Positions 45,932-54,604 of a DNA stretch of 64,000 bases are shown one piece after another; position 1 is the first letter of the stretch; each line of letters starts with the position of its first letter. Source of the DNA: Amorphoplanes digitatis (lineage in GTDB: Bacteria > Actinomycetota > Actinomycetes > Mycobacteriales > Micromonosporaceae); NCBI RefSeq assembly GCF_014205335.1, contig NZ_JACHNH010000001.1:3528501-3592500 (forward strand). Reading direction: 5' to 3'. The notes beneath the pieces were generated by a model. The model did no database searches and was not told the DNA's origin. It worked only from the letters and a program-made list of their open reading frames with translations. The position numbers and the translations under genes are program-made.

Positions 45932-46831
45932 TCAGTCTACGGCGCTGAGATAGAGCGTTCGATAGGCGGTGTCGTCTGCGACCCGGTAGAGGTTGACGGT
46001 CATCCGCTGCGCGCCCGGCAGGCGCAGCGCCTCGGTCCAGGTTCCGTCGGCGGCCACCGCGAGGGTGCGGGTCAGGACCACCTTTCCCGGTGCGCTGAGC
46101 ACCCGGAGCGTGTACGGCTCGTCCTCGGGGAGCAGGCCCTTCGCCGAGACCTGCACGGTGCGGTTGCCCGCCCGATCGACCGGACCCGACGGCCCGGCCC
46201 ACAGCGCGGTGACGGTGGTGTCGTGCGTCGTGCGCGAGGTCTCGAACGACAGCCAGCCGGCCCCGCCGAGCACCAGCACCACCAGCGCCAGCGGCAGCAA
46301 CTGCCGGACCAGGCGGCGGCGCCCCGCCTTCTCCTGCTCCGCCGCGTCGAGGGCCTCCTCGACCTCGGCGATCGATATCACCACGGTGGCGTCCTGCCCG
46401 AGGCCGTGCGGCGCTCGCGCGGCCGCGCCGCCGGCGCCCGCGCGGGCCGGTGCGGCAGGCGCGGCTGGTGCGGCCGGTACGGCCGGTGGCTCCGGTGCCC
46501 GGCGCGGTGCGAGCCACGCGACGGCGAGCGCGACGAGGGTGACCCCGCCCGTGGCGACCGCCCAGGAGGCCCGGTCGATCCGCAGGCCCACGACGTGGAT
46601 GGCCAGGCCGGCGAGGATCAGCACGCCCATGCTCAGCGCGGGGGTGAGCACGATGCGCTCGACCGCGGTCAGGTCACGCCGGGAGAAGACCGCGCCGAGC
46701 AGCGCCAGGCCGGGCAGCACGAAGGCGAGCAGCAGGCCGCCGGCGATCGCCGCCACCTCCGGGCCCAGCAGGACCGCGGCGACCGAGGCGACGGTCAGCG
46801 CCGCGACCACGCGGCCCAGCAGGGCGTTCAC
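45932..46831 (-). CDS. DUF1616-like membrane protein
   Basis: 299 residues, GTG 46831 overlapping the upstream stop (GTGA). Four N-terminal spans include the DUF1616 pattern LAFVLPGLALLGAVFSRRDLTAVERIVLTPALS. A 60-residue Ala/Pro-rich cytosolic stretch, one more span (LLPLALVVLVLGGAGWLSF) and an extracytoplasmic beta-rich domain of about 100 residues follow. DUF1616 proteins are often encoded with cell-surface glycan genes. Translation coupling to the large GT-C-like protein suggests a joint complex. Confidence 0.75.
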   Translation of the reverse strand: MNALLGRVVAALTVASVAAVLLGPEVAAIAGGLLLAFVLPGLALLGAVFSRRDLTAVERIVLTPALSMGVLILAGLAIHVVGLRIDRASWAVATGGVTLVALAVAWLAPRRAPEPPAVPAAPAAPAAPARAGAGGAAARAPHGLGQDATVVISIAEVEEALDAAEQEKAGRRRLVRQLLPLALVVLVLGGAGWLSFETSRTTHDTTVTALWAGPSGPVDRAGNRTVQVSAKGLLPEDEPYTLRVLSAPGKVVLTRTLAVAADGTWTEALRLPGAQRMTVNLYRVADDTAYRTLYLSAVD

Positions 46832-49341
46832 CGCTCACCCAGCCGGTAGACGCGCACCGTGCCGTTGTCGTACATCCGGTCGACGTCGGTGAGCGTGTCG
46901 AACTTGCCGAGCTGGGTGTCGGTCAGCGGCGAGGTGATCTGCCCGGAGCGCGGATCCATCTCGAAGTAGGCGCCGCTCTCCGGCAACTGGGTGCCCAGCC
47001 GCCGGTCCACCACCAGGTACTGGAGGTGCAGCTCCGTCACCAGGTCCTCCTGCTCGAGTCCCCAGGAATCGGCGTAGTACAGCGGGCCGACCTCGCGGAC
47101 CGGGTCCTGGCGGCCGTAGGTCGAGGCGAGGGAGACCGAGGTCGCGTCGCCGCCGACGCGGTTGCCGGGGCCCAGGACACGGCGCTGCCACTCGGCGGCC
47201 TCCAGCCCGGGCGCGTCGACCGAGCGCTCGTAGCCGCCGGCCAGGTACGGCCCCGGCAGCAGCGAGGCGAGCGGCGGCCAGCCGCCGGCCCGCGCGCCGA
47301 TCATCAGCAACGTGATCATCGCGGCCCCGGCCGCGACCCGGCTGTAGAGGTTCCAGCCGCCCGGCATGACCACGTCGATGGCCGGGGCGGCGGCGCGCCA
47401 CCGGTGCCCCTCGGCGTCCCGGGCCGGGATCAGCTGCACGCCCCGGACCAGGCCGATCGCGGCCAGGATGGAGATCGGGATGTAGGTGAACGTGGAGAGC
47501 CGGCCGGCGATCTCCGGCCCGTTCTGCCCCAGGAACCGCACGCCGTTGCCGGCGAAGAAGATCAGGCCGCCGGCCACCGCGGCCCACCGCCACCAGTCCC
47601 GGTCGTGGCGCTGCACCATGTCGCGGGTGACGGCGATGTAGAGCACGGCGAGGCCGAGCAGGCCGGCGCCCTGCACCGCGAGCTGGCCCAGGGAGACCGG
47701 CGCCGACGTCGACGCCGGGTCGCTCGCGCCGGACAGGAGCTGCGACACGGTACGGGTGACCTGGTCGACCGGCTCCTCCAGGTAGCCGAGGACGTCGGTG
47801 GCGACGAGCAGGATCCAGGCCGCCACGACCGCGGCGGCGGCCGCGGGCATGATCAACGCCGACCAGCGCCGCGGCTTCTCGGTGGTCAGCTCGGCGACGG
47901 CGAGCAGCAGCAGCGTAGCCACCAGCGCGAACGCCGTCACGTGGTGGCTGACCGTGGTCAGCGCCATCGACACCACGGCGAGCCAGGCGAACTGCGGTCC
48001 ACCGCTGGTACGCCACCGCCGGACCGCCCAGACCGTCAGCATGAAGAACGGCAGCGCGGCGGTCTGGTACAGGAACATCGAGTTGAAGAAGAGGTAGTGC
48101 AGGGCGGTCGCGTAGATCGCGCAGGCGACGCCGGCGACCGCGGGGGAGTTGCTGGCCCGCAGCACGACGGCGAAGAGCAGGCCGACGAAGACCAGGTGCG
48201 CGACGCCGGCGACGATGACGCCGGCGGCCGTCACCGGCAGCCCGGTCAGCTGCGCGACGGCCGCGCCCAGCTCGGCGAGGCCGGGGAAGTGCTCGGCGGG
48301 CGGCAGGGCCGGGTTCGGCCGGAACAGCACGCCGGACTCCAGGATGACCGTCGTCGCGAGCCAGTGCTGTAGTTCGTCGGGGAACCGGAACTGATCCGGG
48401 CTGTACATCCATTTGAGCAGGTACTGGTTCAGGGCCAGGCCCATGACCAGCACGAACGACTCGGCGACGCCCGCCATGCGGCGGCTGAGCAGCCGCACGA
48501 CGACGGGCGTGAAGACCACGACCTGGCCGATCCAGTACGCGATCTGCGCGTTGCCGGTGCCGATCCGGCCGCCGGCGTAGGCCAGCGCCACCATGAGGAC
48601 GCCCAGCGCCGAGATGGTGAGCACGGCCGGGGCGTGCCCGAGGTCGAGGGGCTCGCGGCGGGGGCGGGCGGGCTTGGGCGCGCGGCCGGGGTCGGGCGGG
48701 TGCGCCGCCTCGGTCCGCGGGCCGTCGCCGCGGCCGGGCACCACCGGGATGATGGCGGTGGCGACGTCGGCCGGCCGGGCGACCCGGTACGCCGGGATCA
48801 CGACGGTGTCGTCCGCCGCCCGCGGCAGGATGACCTGGGTCTCCTCGCCGGGACCGGCCTTGGGCGGCTCGGCCTTGGGCGGCTGCGGCGCGGGCTCGGC
48901 CTTGGGCGGCTGCGGTGTGGGCGCGGCCTTGGGCGGCTGCGGTGTGGGCGCGGCCTTGGGTGGCTGTGGTGTGGGCACGGCCTTGGGTGGCTGCGGCGTG
49001 GGCACGGTCAGCACCGCCGTGTCCTCGGGCGAGGAGGGCTCGACGCGCAGCACGACGGTGTCCTCGGCGCTCGCCGCGGGCTTGGCCTTCGCGAGGGCGT
49101 CGGCCCGGGCCCTGGCGATGGCGTCGGCCATGGCCCTGGCCTTGGCCGTGGCGTCGGGCGCCCCGGCCGCCGGGACCTGCGTCTTGGGCACGCCGGACGT
49201 GGTCTGTACGTCCGGCGCGGGCGGGCGCACCCCGGTGGGGTCCGGCCGCGCGTCGTCCGGGGTCTTGCTCGGTTCTGGCGAGCGCTGGTCTGCCGAGCGC
49301 TGGTCCGCCATGGGCTGGGCCTCCGTGGCGTTGTCGCACAT
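46828..49341 (-). CDS. large polytopic membrane protein, GT-C-like, with Pro-rich repeat tail
   Basis: 837 residues from ATG 49341 behind AGAGGACC. The first ~240 residues are cytosolic, Ala-rich helix then PTPQPPKA-type tandem repeats. About 12-13 transmembrane spans follow (from PAVLTISALGVLMVALAYAGG), with short loops such as RFPDELQHWLATTV and a final extracytoplasmic domain (about 690-837) containing WQRRVLGPGNRVGGD and YYADSWG. This is the build of GT-C glycosyltransferases or polymerase-like glycan proteins, but I cannot name the family. It starts 68 bases downstream of the GT2 gene and is coupled to the DUF1616 gene. Confidence 0.7.
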   Translation of the reverse strand: MCDNATEAQPMADQRSADQRSPEPSKTPDDARPDPTGVRPPAPDVQTTSGVPKTQVPAAGAPDATAKARAMADAIARARADALAKAKPAASAEDTVVLRVEPSSPEDTAVLTVPTPQPPKAVPTPQPPKAAPTPQPPKAAPTPQPPKAEPAPQPPKAEPPKAGPGEETQVILPRAADDTVVIPAYRVARPADVATAIIPVVPGRGDGPRTEAAHPPDPGRAPKPARPRREPLDLGHAPAVLTISALGVLMVALAYAGGRIGTGNAQIAYWIGQVVVFTPVVVRLLSRRMAGVAESFVLVMGLALNQYLLKWMYSPDQFRFPDELQHWLATTVILESGVLFRPNPALPPAEHFPGLAELGAAVAQLTGLPVTAAGVIVAGVAHLVFVGLLFAVVLRASNSPAVAGVACAIYATALHYLFFNSMFLYQTAALPFFMLTVWAVRRWRTSGGPQFAWLAVVSMALTTVSHHVTAFALVATLLLLAVAELTTEKPRRWSALIMPAAAAAVVAAWILLVATDVLGYLEEPVDQVTRTVSQLLSGASDPASTSAPVSLGQLAVQGAGLLGLAVLYIAVTRDMVQRHDRDWWRWAAVAGGLIFFAGNGVRFLGQNGPEIAGRLSTFTYIPISILAAIGLVRGVQLIPARDAEGHRWRAAAPAIDVVMPGGWNLYSRVAAGAAMITLLMIGARAGGWPPLASLLPGPYLAGGYERSVDAPGLEAAEWQRRVLGPGNRVGGDATSVSLASTYGRQDPVREVGPLYYADSWGLEQEDLVTELHLQYLVVDRRLGTQLPESGAYFEMDPRSGQITSPLTDTQLGKFDTLTDVDRMYDNGTVRVYRLGER
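48856..49008 (-). repeat. 27-base in-frame tandem repeats coding PTPQPPKA units
   Basis: About five tandem copies of a 27-base unit (reading AP-TPQPPKA on the minus strand) lie within the N-terminal tail of the GT-C-like gene, with degenerate copies at the edge. The bases GGCCTTGGG-CGGCTG recur on the plus strand. In-frame length and conserved protein sequence point to a flexible cytosolic arm; copy number could vary by slippage. Confidence 0.85.
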
Positions 49342-49409
49342 ACAGGTCCTCTGGACCGAGAATGCCGCGTGAGCTGGGAACTTTCCGGTGAACGGCCGAC
49401 TCGGCGCGA

Positions 49410-50801
49410 TCAGCGGTCGCCGCGGGCCTTCGCCCGGGCGGCCCGCCGGCCCTTCAGGTAGGCGCGCGGACCCGCCAGCATGCCGCGGCGGTTGGCCGTC
49501 AGCAGCTCCCGGGGGAAGTCGTCGCGCAGCGTCGACACCCGCAGGCTGTCCTTGCTGGTGAGGTCGCGCAGGGCACCCGGCGCCAGCCGCAGCAGCGGCC
49601 AGAGCAGGCCCGGGCGCTTCATCAGCAGGCTCGTGTACGCGGCGGTCAGCCCGGCGCCGTACCCGACCATCTGCTTGTGCAGGCCCTCGAGGTCGCGCCG
49701 GTGGTAGTGGTGGGTCACCGCGGTCGGCTGGTAGACGATCGTGCCGCCGCCGACCAGGACCTGGGTGAACGCCAGGGTGTCCTCCGAGCCCATGGCCGGC
49801 GTGCCGGCGCCGAGCGCGGTGTCCCAGCCGCCGATGCGCTCGATGACTCCCGGGCGGAAGGTCATGTTCGCGCCCGTGCCGAACGGCGGCAGCGGGTACA
49901 GCGGGCTCTGGATGTGCGCGGTCGCGGGGCTGAACACGTCCGGCTTGAAGCCGCGGCCCTTGCTGTGCCCGCCGAACTGCTCGAACCAGAGCTGCGCCTG
50001 TGTCTCCAGCTCGGCGGGGACGATCACGCCGGAGACGACGTCCGCCTCGGGGTGGTCGGCCAGGGCCCGGGCGACCTCGGCGAGCCAGTTGACGTCCGCG
50101 TACTCGTCGTCGTCGATCCAGGCCAGGATCTCGCCGGGCGCGGCAGCGACGGCGGCGTTGCGGGCGAAGGAGAGGCCGCCGCGCGGCTCGACCAGGTAGT
50201 CGACGTTGCCGCGGCGGGCCGCGGCGCGGACCACCTCGGCGGTCGCGCCGGTGACCGGTGCGTTGTCGACGACCAGGACCCGGAAGTCCGGGTACGCCTG
50301 CGCGAGCAGGCTGTCCAGGCAGCGGGCCAGGGCGCCGGGCCGCTCCCGGGTACAGATCACCACGGTGATCGGGGGCGCCTCGGCGAGCACCTCGCGGCGC
50401 CGGGCCAGGAAGGCCGGCTCGGTCGCCGGCGTGATGCCGTCGATCGGCAGCGTGGCCAGCCCAAGGCCGGCGAGCCGCGGCGCCAGCGCCGTGCCGAGCT
50501 CGGCCTGGATCGCGGCCGCCAGCTCGGCGGGCCGCAGGCCCCGGGTCGGTACGTCGATGAGCACGGTGCCGATCGGCTCGGTGAAGAGCCGGACGAGCAC
50601 CCAGGCCTGCAGGACCCGGCGGTGGTCCGCGCCGACGCCGGCGACCACCGGCAGCGGCTCGGAGAGATCCAGGTCGAGCACGGTCGCGGGCAGCACCTCG
50701 CCGCTGGGCTCGAAGGCCGGCGGCGTGATCATCTCGTCGACGCGCTGCTCGGGAACCCAGACCTTGCCGTTGATGCCGACACCGTTCACCCCCGCGGTCA
50801 T
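49410..50801 (-). CDS. GT2-family glycosyltransferase with N-terminal extension
   Basis: 463 residues from ATG 50801. A 130-residue N-terminal extension (strand-rich, ending ATLPIDGITPATEPAFLARR) precedes the GT-A domain: ITVVICTRERPGALARCLDSLL, VLVVDNAP, GGLSFARNAAVAAAPGEILAWIDDDEY with the metal-binding DDD, and GWDTALGAGTPAMGSEDTLAF for the acceptor side. No membrane spans, so it is a cytosolic enzyme building sugar chains on a carrier. The start overlaps the preceding GT2 stop by 4 bases (ATGA). Confidence 0.9.
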   Translation of the reverse strand: MTAGVNGVGINGKVWVPEQRVDEMITPPAFEPSGEVLPATVLDLDLSEPLPVVAGVGADHRRVLQAWVLVRLFTEPIGTVLIDVPTRGLRPAELAAAIQAELGTALAPRLAGLGLATLPIDGITPATEPAFLARRREVLAEAPPITVVICTRERPGALARCLDSLLAQAYPDFRVLVVDNAPVTGATAEVVRAAARRGNVDYLVEPRGGLSFARNAAVAAAPGEILAWIDDDEYADVNWLAEVARALADHPEADVVSGVIVPAELETQAQLWFEQFGGHSKGRGFKPDVFSPATAHIQSPLYPLPPFGTGANMTFRPGVIERIGGWDTALGAGTPAMGSEDTLAFTQVLVGGGTIVYQPTAVTHHYHRRDLEGLHKQMVGYGAGLTAAYTSLLMKRPGLLWPLLRLAPGALRDLTSKDSLRVSTLRDDFPRELLTANRRGMLAGPRAYLKGRRAARAKARGDR

Positions 50802-51751
50802 CGGGCCAGTCCGGCCGGGACGGTGCGGCGGGCCGCGAACGTCTCGACGACACCGCCGACGGCGGCCGCGGTGACCCCGGCGAGCACGCCGCAGGCCTTG
50901 AGCAGGTGGTGCGTGCCCCGGCCGCGGGTGGCGGCGGCCAGGTTGCGGAACACCGCCCCGGGCAGCGAGCGCAGGTAAGCCTGCTCGGAGCCGAGGCTCT
51001 GCGAGCCGTTGAGCAGCCCGGCCATCGCGACCTTGCCGCGACCCTCAGCGTAGCAGCGGCGCAGGAAGTATCCGAAGGTTGAGTGGGTTGCTGGTACCTC
51101 GTGCCGAATTGTCGCGTGCGGCACGTACATCCACCGGCCGCCGGCGAGCGCGCTCATCCGCAGGCACAGCTCGGTGTCCTCGGGCCGGTTCTGGTTGCCG
51201 AGCTTGCCGAAGCCGGTCCGGAAGCCGCCGACCGCCAGGAACGTCTCGCGGCGCACCACCATGCTGGCCGACCACACGTTGCGGATCGGCGCGGTGCTGG
51301 TCGGCATACCCGCGTACGAGCCGCCGACCGCCCACAGGAACTCCGCCGGCATCCAGGCGGGCTCGGTGCGCTCCCAGGCGGGCTGGATGCCGCCGCCGGT
51401 GCCGACGACCTCCCGGTCCGCGAACGGCGCGACCAGGCCGGCCAGCCAGTCGGGGCCGGCGACCGTGTCGTCGTCGAGGAACGCGATAAGCGAGGTGCTG
51501 GTGTGGAACGCGCCGGTGTTGCGGTTGCCGGAGACGCCCTGTGCGTAGAGGTTCTCCAGGACGGTCACGCCGCCCAGGTCGCGCCGGGCCCGGCGGAACA
51601 GGGCCGGGTTGTGGTCGACCACGACGACGATCTCGGCGGGTGCGTACGTCTGCGACCGGGCGGAGGCGACGGTGCGCACCAGCGCGGGCCAGCGCTGCTC
51701 GCTGTGGGTCGGTATGACGATGCTGACGGCGGGGCGGGGGGTGGATTCCAC
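50798..51751 (-). CDS. GT2-family glycosyltransferase
   Basis: 317 residues from GTG 51751, with GAGGAG 9 bases upstream; the longer form adds a Pro/Ser-rich stretch with no ribosome site. GT-A motifs: AVSIVIPTHSEQRWPALVRTV, EIVVVVDHNP, QGVSGNRNTGAFHTSTSLIAFLDDDTV (DDD metal site), FRTGFGKLGNQNRPEDTEL (ED acceptor motif). One hydrophobic C-terminal segment (GVLAGVTAAAVGGVV) may attach it to the membrane. It is coupled to the next GT2 gene. Confidence 0.9.
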   Translation of the reverse strand: MESTPRPAVSIVIPTHSEQRWPALVRTVASARSQTYAPAEIVVVVDHNPALFRRARRDLGGVTVLENLYAQGVSGNRNTGAFHTSTSLIAFLDDDTVAGPDWLAGLVAPFADREVVGTGGGIQPAWERTEPAWMPAEFLWAVGGSYAGMPTSTAPIRNVWSASMVVRRETFLAVGGFRTGFGKLGNQNRPEDTELCLRMSALAGGRWMYVPHATIRHEVPATHSTFGYFLRRCYAEGRGKVAMAGLLNGSQSLGSEQAYLRSLPGAVFRNLAAATRGRGTHHLLKACGVLAGVTAAAVGGVVETFAARRTVPAGLAR

Positions 51752-51803
51752 GCTTGGTACTCCTCGGGCGGGGTGGGGGAGCAGGACTGCGGAGCGGGAG
51801 AGC

Positions 51804-52802
51804 TCAGTCCTCGCGGGTGGCGCGGGCCTGGAGGGCCCGGATGTCGTCGGTGCGGCGGGTGCCGACCTCGTCGCGGCGGGCGCGGCTGGACTGCGCGACG
51901 TGCCGGCGGGGCTCACCCGTGGCCGGCGGCCGGTTGACGACCTTGTTCAGCGGACGCGCCGGCGTGGTGTTCGCGGGCCGGGCGGTCGGGTGCTGGTGCA
52001 CGATGACGCCCTGGTCGCCGGCGGGGTTGCGGCGCATCCGGCGCATCCGGCCGTACTCGCTGAAGATGGTCCGCAGCACGCGGAAGCCGTCGCGGAAGGT
52101 GTTCAGGTTGCTCTGGCCGTGGATCCGGGCGTGCTCGATGCTGCCCACCTCGCCGACCTTCATCCCGTCGGCGGCGGCCCGAATGTTGATCATCGTCTCG
52201 ATCTCGAAGCCGTCGCCCCAGAGCTTGCTGCCGTCGACCGGGCGCGGCAGCGTCGGGTCCGGCAGGGCCAGGGTCGGCACGACCCGGCGCCAGAACGCGT
52301 TGTAGCCGTAGCAGAGGTCGGTGAACCGGGTTCCGAAGAGGACGTTCACCACGAGGTTGAGGCCGTCGTTGCCGAGCTTGCGCAGCGGGGTGATGTCGTG
52401 GCTGTGCCCGCCCTTGGCGAAGCGCGAACCCTTGACGAAGTCGGCGCCGGCGACGAGCTCGGCGACGAAGCTCGGGATCTCGGCCGGGTCGGTCGAGCCG
52501 TCGGCATCGATCATCACGATGATGTCGCCGGTGCAGGCGGCGAAGCCGCAGGCCAGCGCGTTGCCCTTGCCGGTACGGGTCTGCTGGACGATCACCGCGT
52601 CCGGCCGCAGCTCGAGGGCCACCGCGACGGTGCGGTCCTGGGAGCCGCCGTCGACCACGATCACCTCGCTGACGCCCTCAGGAAGTTTGGCGAACACGTG
52701 CGGCAGGTTCCGCTCCTCATTCAGCGCCGGGATCACGACGCTCACCGTCGGTGATGAGTTGTCGTTACTCGCCGTGTTGTTTGAGGACGAAAGGTGCTGC
52801 AT
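51804..52802 (-). CDS. GT2-family glycosyltransferase, polyprenyl-phosphate (DPM1/GtrB) type
   Basis: 332 residues from ATG 52802. The GT-A fold shows VSVVIPALNEERNLPHVFAKL, VIVVDGGSQDRTVAVA, TGKGNALACGFAACTGDIIVMIDADGSTDP (DAD metal site) and VKGSRFAKGGHSHDITPLRKLGN cut by turns. This pattern matches glycosyltransferases that load sugar on a polyprenyl phosphate, though the C-terminal spans of GtrB are absent and a basic, disordered 70-residue tail is found instead. First gene of the leftward glycan operon, preceded by a 500-base regulatory gap. Confidence 0.88.
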   Translation of the reverse strand: MQHLSSSNNTASNDNSSPTVSVVIPALNEERNLPHVFAKLPEGVSEVIVVDGGSQDRTVAVALELRPDAVIVQQTRTGKGNALACGFAACTGDIIVMIDADGSTDPAEIPSFVAELVAGADFVKGSRFAKGGHSHDITPLRKLGNDGLNLVVNVLFGTRFTDLCYGYNAFWRRVVPTLALPDPTLPRPVDGSKLWGDGFEIETMINIRAAADGMKVGEVGSIEHARIHGQSNLNTFRDGFRVLRTIFSEYGRMRRMRRNPAGDQGVIVHQHPTARPANTTPARPLNKVVNRPPATGEPRRHVAQSSRARRDEVGTRRTDDIRALQARATRED

Positions 52803-53308
52803 GTGGGTCCCTCCTGGGGCGGCGGATGCGACCGAATCGGTTGTTTCCGGGGGCAGAAACTCAGTCGCTCGCTTCTGACGACAAATCTAGCCGAGGGCTA
52901 CGTAGGGTCAACTAACCGAAGAGCCAGGGTGACGATATCCGTGCGGTGAACCCCGGCCAATCGAATGACCAGGGGTTATTCACATGGGCAACAGGAATGT
53001 CCATCAGTCCCAGCCGTTACATTCAGTAACGGACATTGAGGCACGCCGGGCCTGAGAATGGTCGCCCGGTGCCATTCCGGCGGAACCCGTCAGCCCCGGA
53101 CAGGGAACAGCACATAAAGCCAATGTCGGATTTTTACGATGTGACGGGGATCACTCTCAGTGTTGTCACAGAGAGTGAAACCTGGGGTGCAGAACAGTTA
53201 TATCGGGGGTCGGGCGCGCGGATAGCACGTCGATGGATAGGTTGACACCGTGACCCGCACGCCGGCCCCGCGACGTGACGCACGGTCGACGGCACTGTGG
53301 GTGAACCG
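52803..53308. promoter_or_regulatory. intergenic region with inverted repeats between the two glycan arms
   Basis: No convincing gene. GC falls well below the window average. Two inverted repeats stand out: CCGTTAC-ATTCA-GTAACGG (53014-53032, 7-bp arms), set inside a wider AATGTCC/GGACATT pair (52996-53002 and 53031-53037), and TCACTCTC/GAGAGTGA (53151-53158 and 53171-53178, 12-base loop). Divergent promoters for the glycosyltransferase operon and the rightward genes should lie here. A 69-codon frame at 53036-53245 is weak and was not called. Confidence 0.5.
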
Positions 53309-53452
53309 GTGACCGCGGCCGAAGCGCTGTGTGTTTGCGGCCATCAGCGAAACGCGCACGAACACCACCGCGCGGGCACCGACTGCACCTTCTGCGGCCC
53401 GGGGGTCTGCCCCCGCTTCCGACGGCGCCGCTGGTGGCACCGGCGCGCCTGA
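53309..53452 (+). CDS. small Cys/His-rich protein, 47 aa, zinc-ribbon-like
   Basis: GTG 53309 opens a 47-codon frame whose product holds C8, C10, H12, H17, H19, H20, C26, C29 and C34 in the pattern CVCGHQRNAHEHH...DC-TFC...C, followed by a basic tail RFRRRRWWHRR. Small proteins with the C-x-C-G-H and H-E-H-x-R-x-G-T-D-C pattern recur in actinomycetes, by my recollection, with no known role. Zinc binding and nucleic-acid contact are inferred. The ribosome site is weak. It lies 137 bases ahead of the sulfotransferase gene on the same strand. Confidence 0.6.
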   Translation: MTAAEALCVCGHQRNAHEHHRAGTDCTFCGPGVCPRFRRRRWWHRRA

Positions 53453-53501
53453 TTTCGGCGATGTTTCACCGCTCCCGCCAGGAGGGACGGCGGTGGAGAA
53501 T

Positions 53502-53520
53502 GCCTACTTCTTCTGTAGGC
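53502..53520. promoter_or_regulatory. short inverted repeat upstream of the sulfotransferase gene
   Basis: GCCTAC-TTCTTCT-GTAGGC is a perfect 6-7-6 inverted repeat 70 bases before the sulfotransferase start. It could be an operator or a small hairpin in the 5' leader; nothing more can be said. Confidence 0.3.
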
Positions 53521-53589
53521 TAAGTGCCACTAATGCGGGGTGCCGCGCACCTCGTGCGGCGCGCCGCACCGCGCGAGGAGGGACCCCCC

Positions 53590-54525
53590 ATGGCACTCCC
53601 TGACTTCCTGATCGCCGGCGTCCCCAAGGCGGGCACCACCGCGCTGCACGCGGCGCTGGTCCGCCATCCGGGCCTGTTCCTGCCCACGGTGAAGGAGCCG
53701 AAGTTCTTCCTCACCGACGGGCCGCCGCCGCGCACGGGCGGACCCGGCGACGTGCAGACCTACCAGGAACACGTGTGGCGCCGCGACGATTACGAGGCGC
53801 TCTTCGCGCCCGCGCCGGCGGGCACGCTGCGGGGCGAGGCGACACCCTTCTACCTGTACGACCACGGCGCGCACGACCGCATCCACGCCTTGGTGCCGTC
53901 GGCGAAGCTGATCCTGCTCCTGCGCGACCCGGTGGACCGGGCGCACTCCAACTGGACGCACCTGTGGAACGCCGGCCTCGAGCCGGAGGCCGACTTCCTC
54001 ACCGCCTGCGGCGCCGAGCAGCGGCGCCGCGCCGACGGCTGGGCGGACTTCTGGCACTACATCAGCCTCGGCCTGTACGGCCGCCAGGTGCAGCACCTGT
54101 ACAAGGTGTTCCCCCGCGAGCAGGTGCTGCTGCTGCGCTACCGCGAGCTGAAGGACGCGCCGGCCGCGACGCTCGACCGGGTCTGCGACTTCCTCGGCGT
54201 ACAGTCCGGGGTGCTCCGGGAGATCCCGAAGGAGAACGTGAACCGGCACGTCGTCGAGGACAACGGCGTCAACCGGGTGGCGCGCGGCCTGCTCCGCACC
54301 GGCGGGCGGTTCGGGCACCGTTTCCCGGTGCCGCTGCGGCTCGCGGCGCGCGGGCCGATCCTCACCCTGCTGCACCGCAAGCGCGGCGCCCGCCCGGTGA
54401 CCACCCAGCAGGAGCGTGCCGCGCTGCTGCCGCTCTTCGCCGATGACATCGCGCTGTTGCAGGACGTCACCGGCGAGCGCTACGACGACTGGATGTCGGT
54501 CGACCGACACGCCCGCGCGTCGTAA
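53590..54525 (+). CDS. sulfotransferase (PAPS-dependent)
   Basis: 311 residues from ATG 53590 behind GAGGAGGG. The PAPS-binding elements are clear: the 5'-phosphosulfate loop IAGVPKAGTTALHAAL (residues about 7-22) and the 3'-phosphate segment LILLLRDPVDRAHSNWTHLW (about 108). EPKFFLTD is typical of heparan/Stf-type enzymes. It transfers sulfate from PAPS to a hydroxyl, probably of a sugar or lipid. Beside glycosyltransferase genes, sulfation of the polysaccharide is the natural inference. Cytosolic, no spans. Confidence 0.9.
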   Translation: MALPDFLIAGVPKAGTTALHAALVRHPGLFLPTVKEPKFFLTDGPPPRTGGPGDVQTYQEHVWRRDDYEALFAPAPAGTLRGEATPFYLYDHGAHDRIHALVPSAKLILLLRDPVDRAHSNWTHLWNAGLEPEADFLTACGAEQRRRADGWADFWHYISLGLYGRQVQHLYKVFPREQVLLLRYRELKDAPAATLDRVCDFLGVQSGVLREIPKENVNRHVVEDNGVNRVARGLLRTGGRFGHRFPVPLRLAARGPILTLLHRKRGARPVTTQQERAALLPLFADDIALLQDVTGERYDDWMSVDRHARAS

Positions 54526-54604
54526 TCCCTATCTTCCCCATAGATCAGCCAAACTTGAGCCGACACTCTTCGCTGTGCCGCTGACGTCACGAAACGGAGC
54601 CGCC

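Noticed and set aside
48856..49008. Regularly spaced 27-base repeats suggesting a CRISPR array
   Set aside because: Copies are directly adjacent without unique spacers and keep the reading frame of the membrane protein (PTPQPPKA units).
48593..49372. Gly-rich frame on the plus strand with repeated GGCGVG units
   Set aside because: It is the antisense of the Pro-rich repeats; it has no ribosome site, and the minus strand gene continues well beyond it with normal domains.
53036..53245. 69-codon frame in the divergent glycan gap
   Set aside because: No ribosome site, low codon bias, and it spans two inverted repeats that look regulatory.
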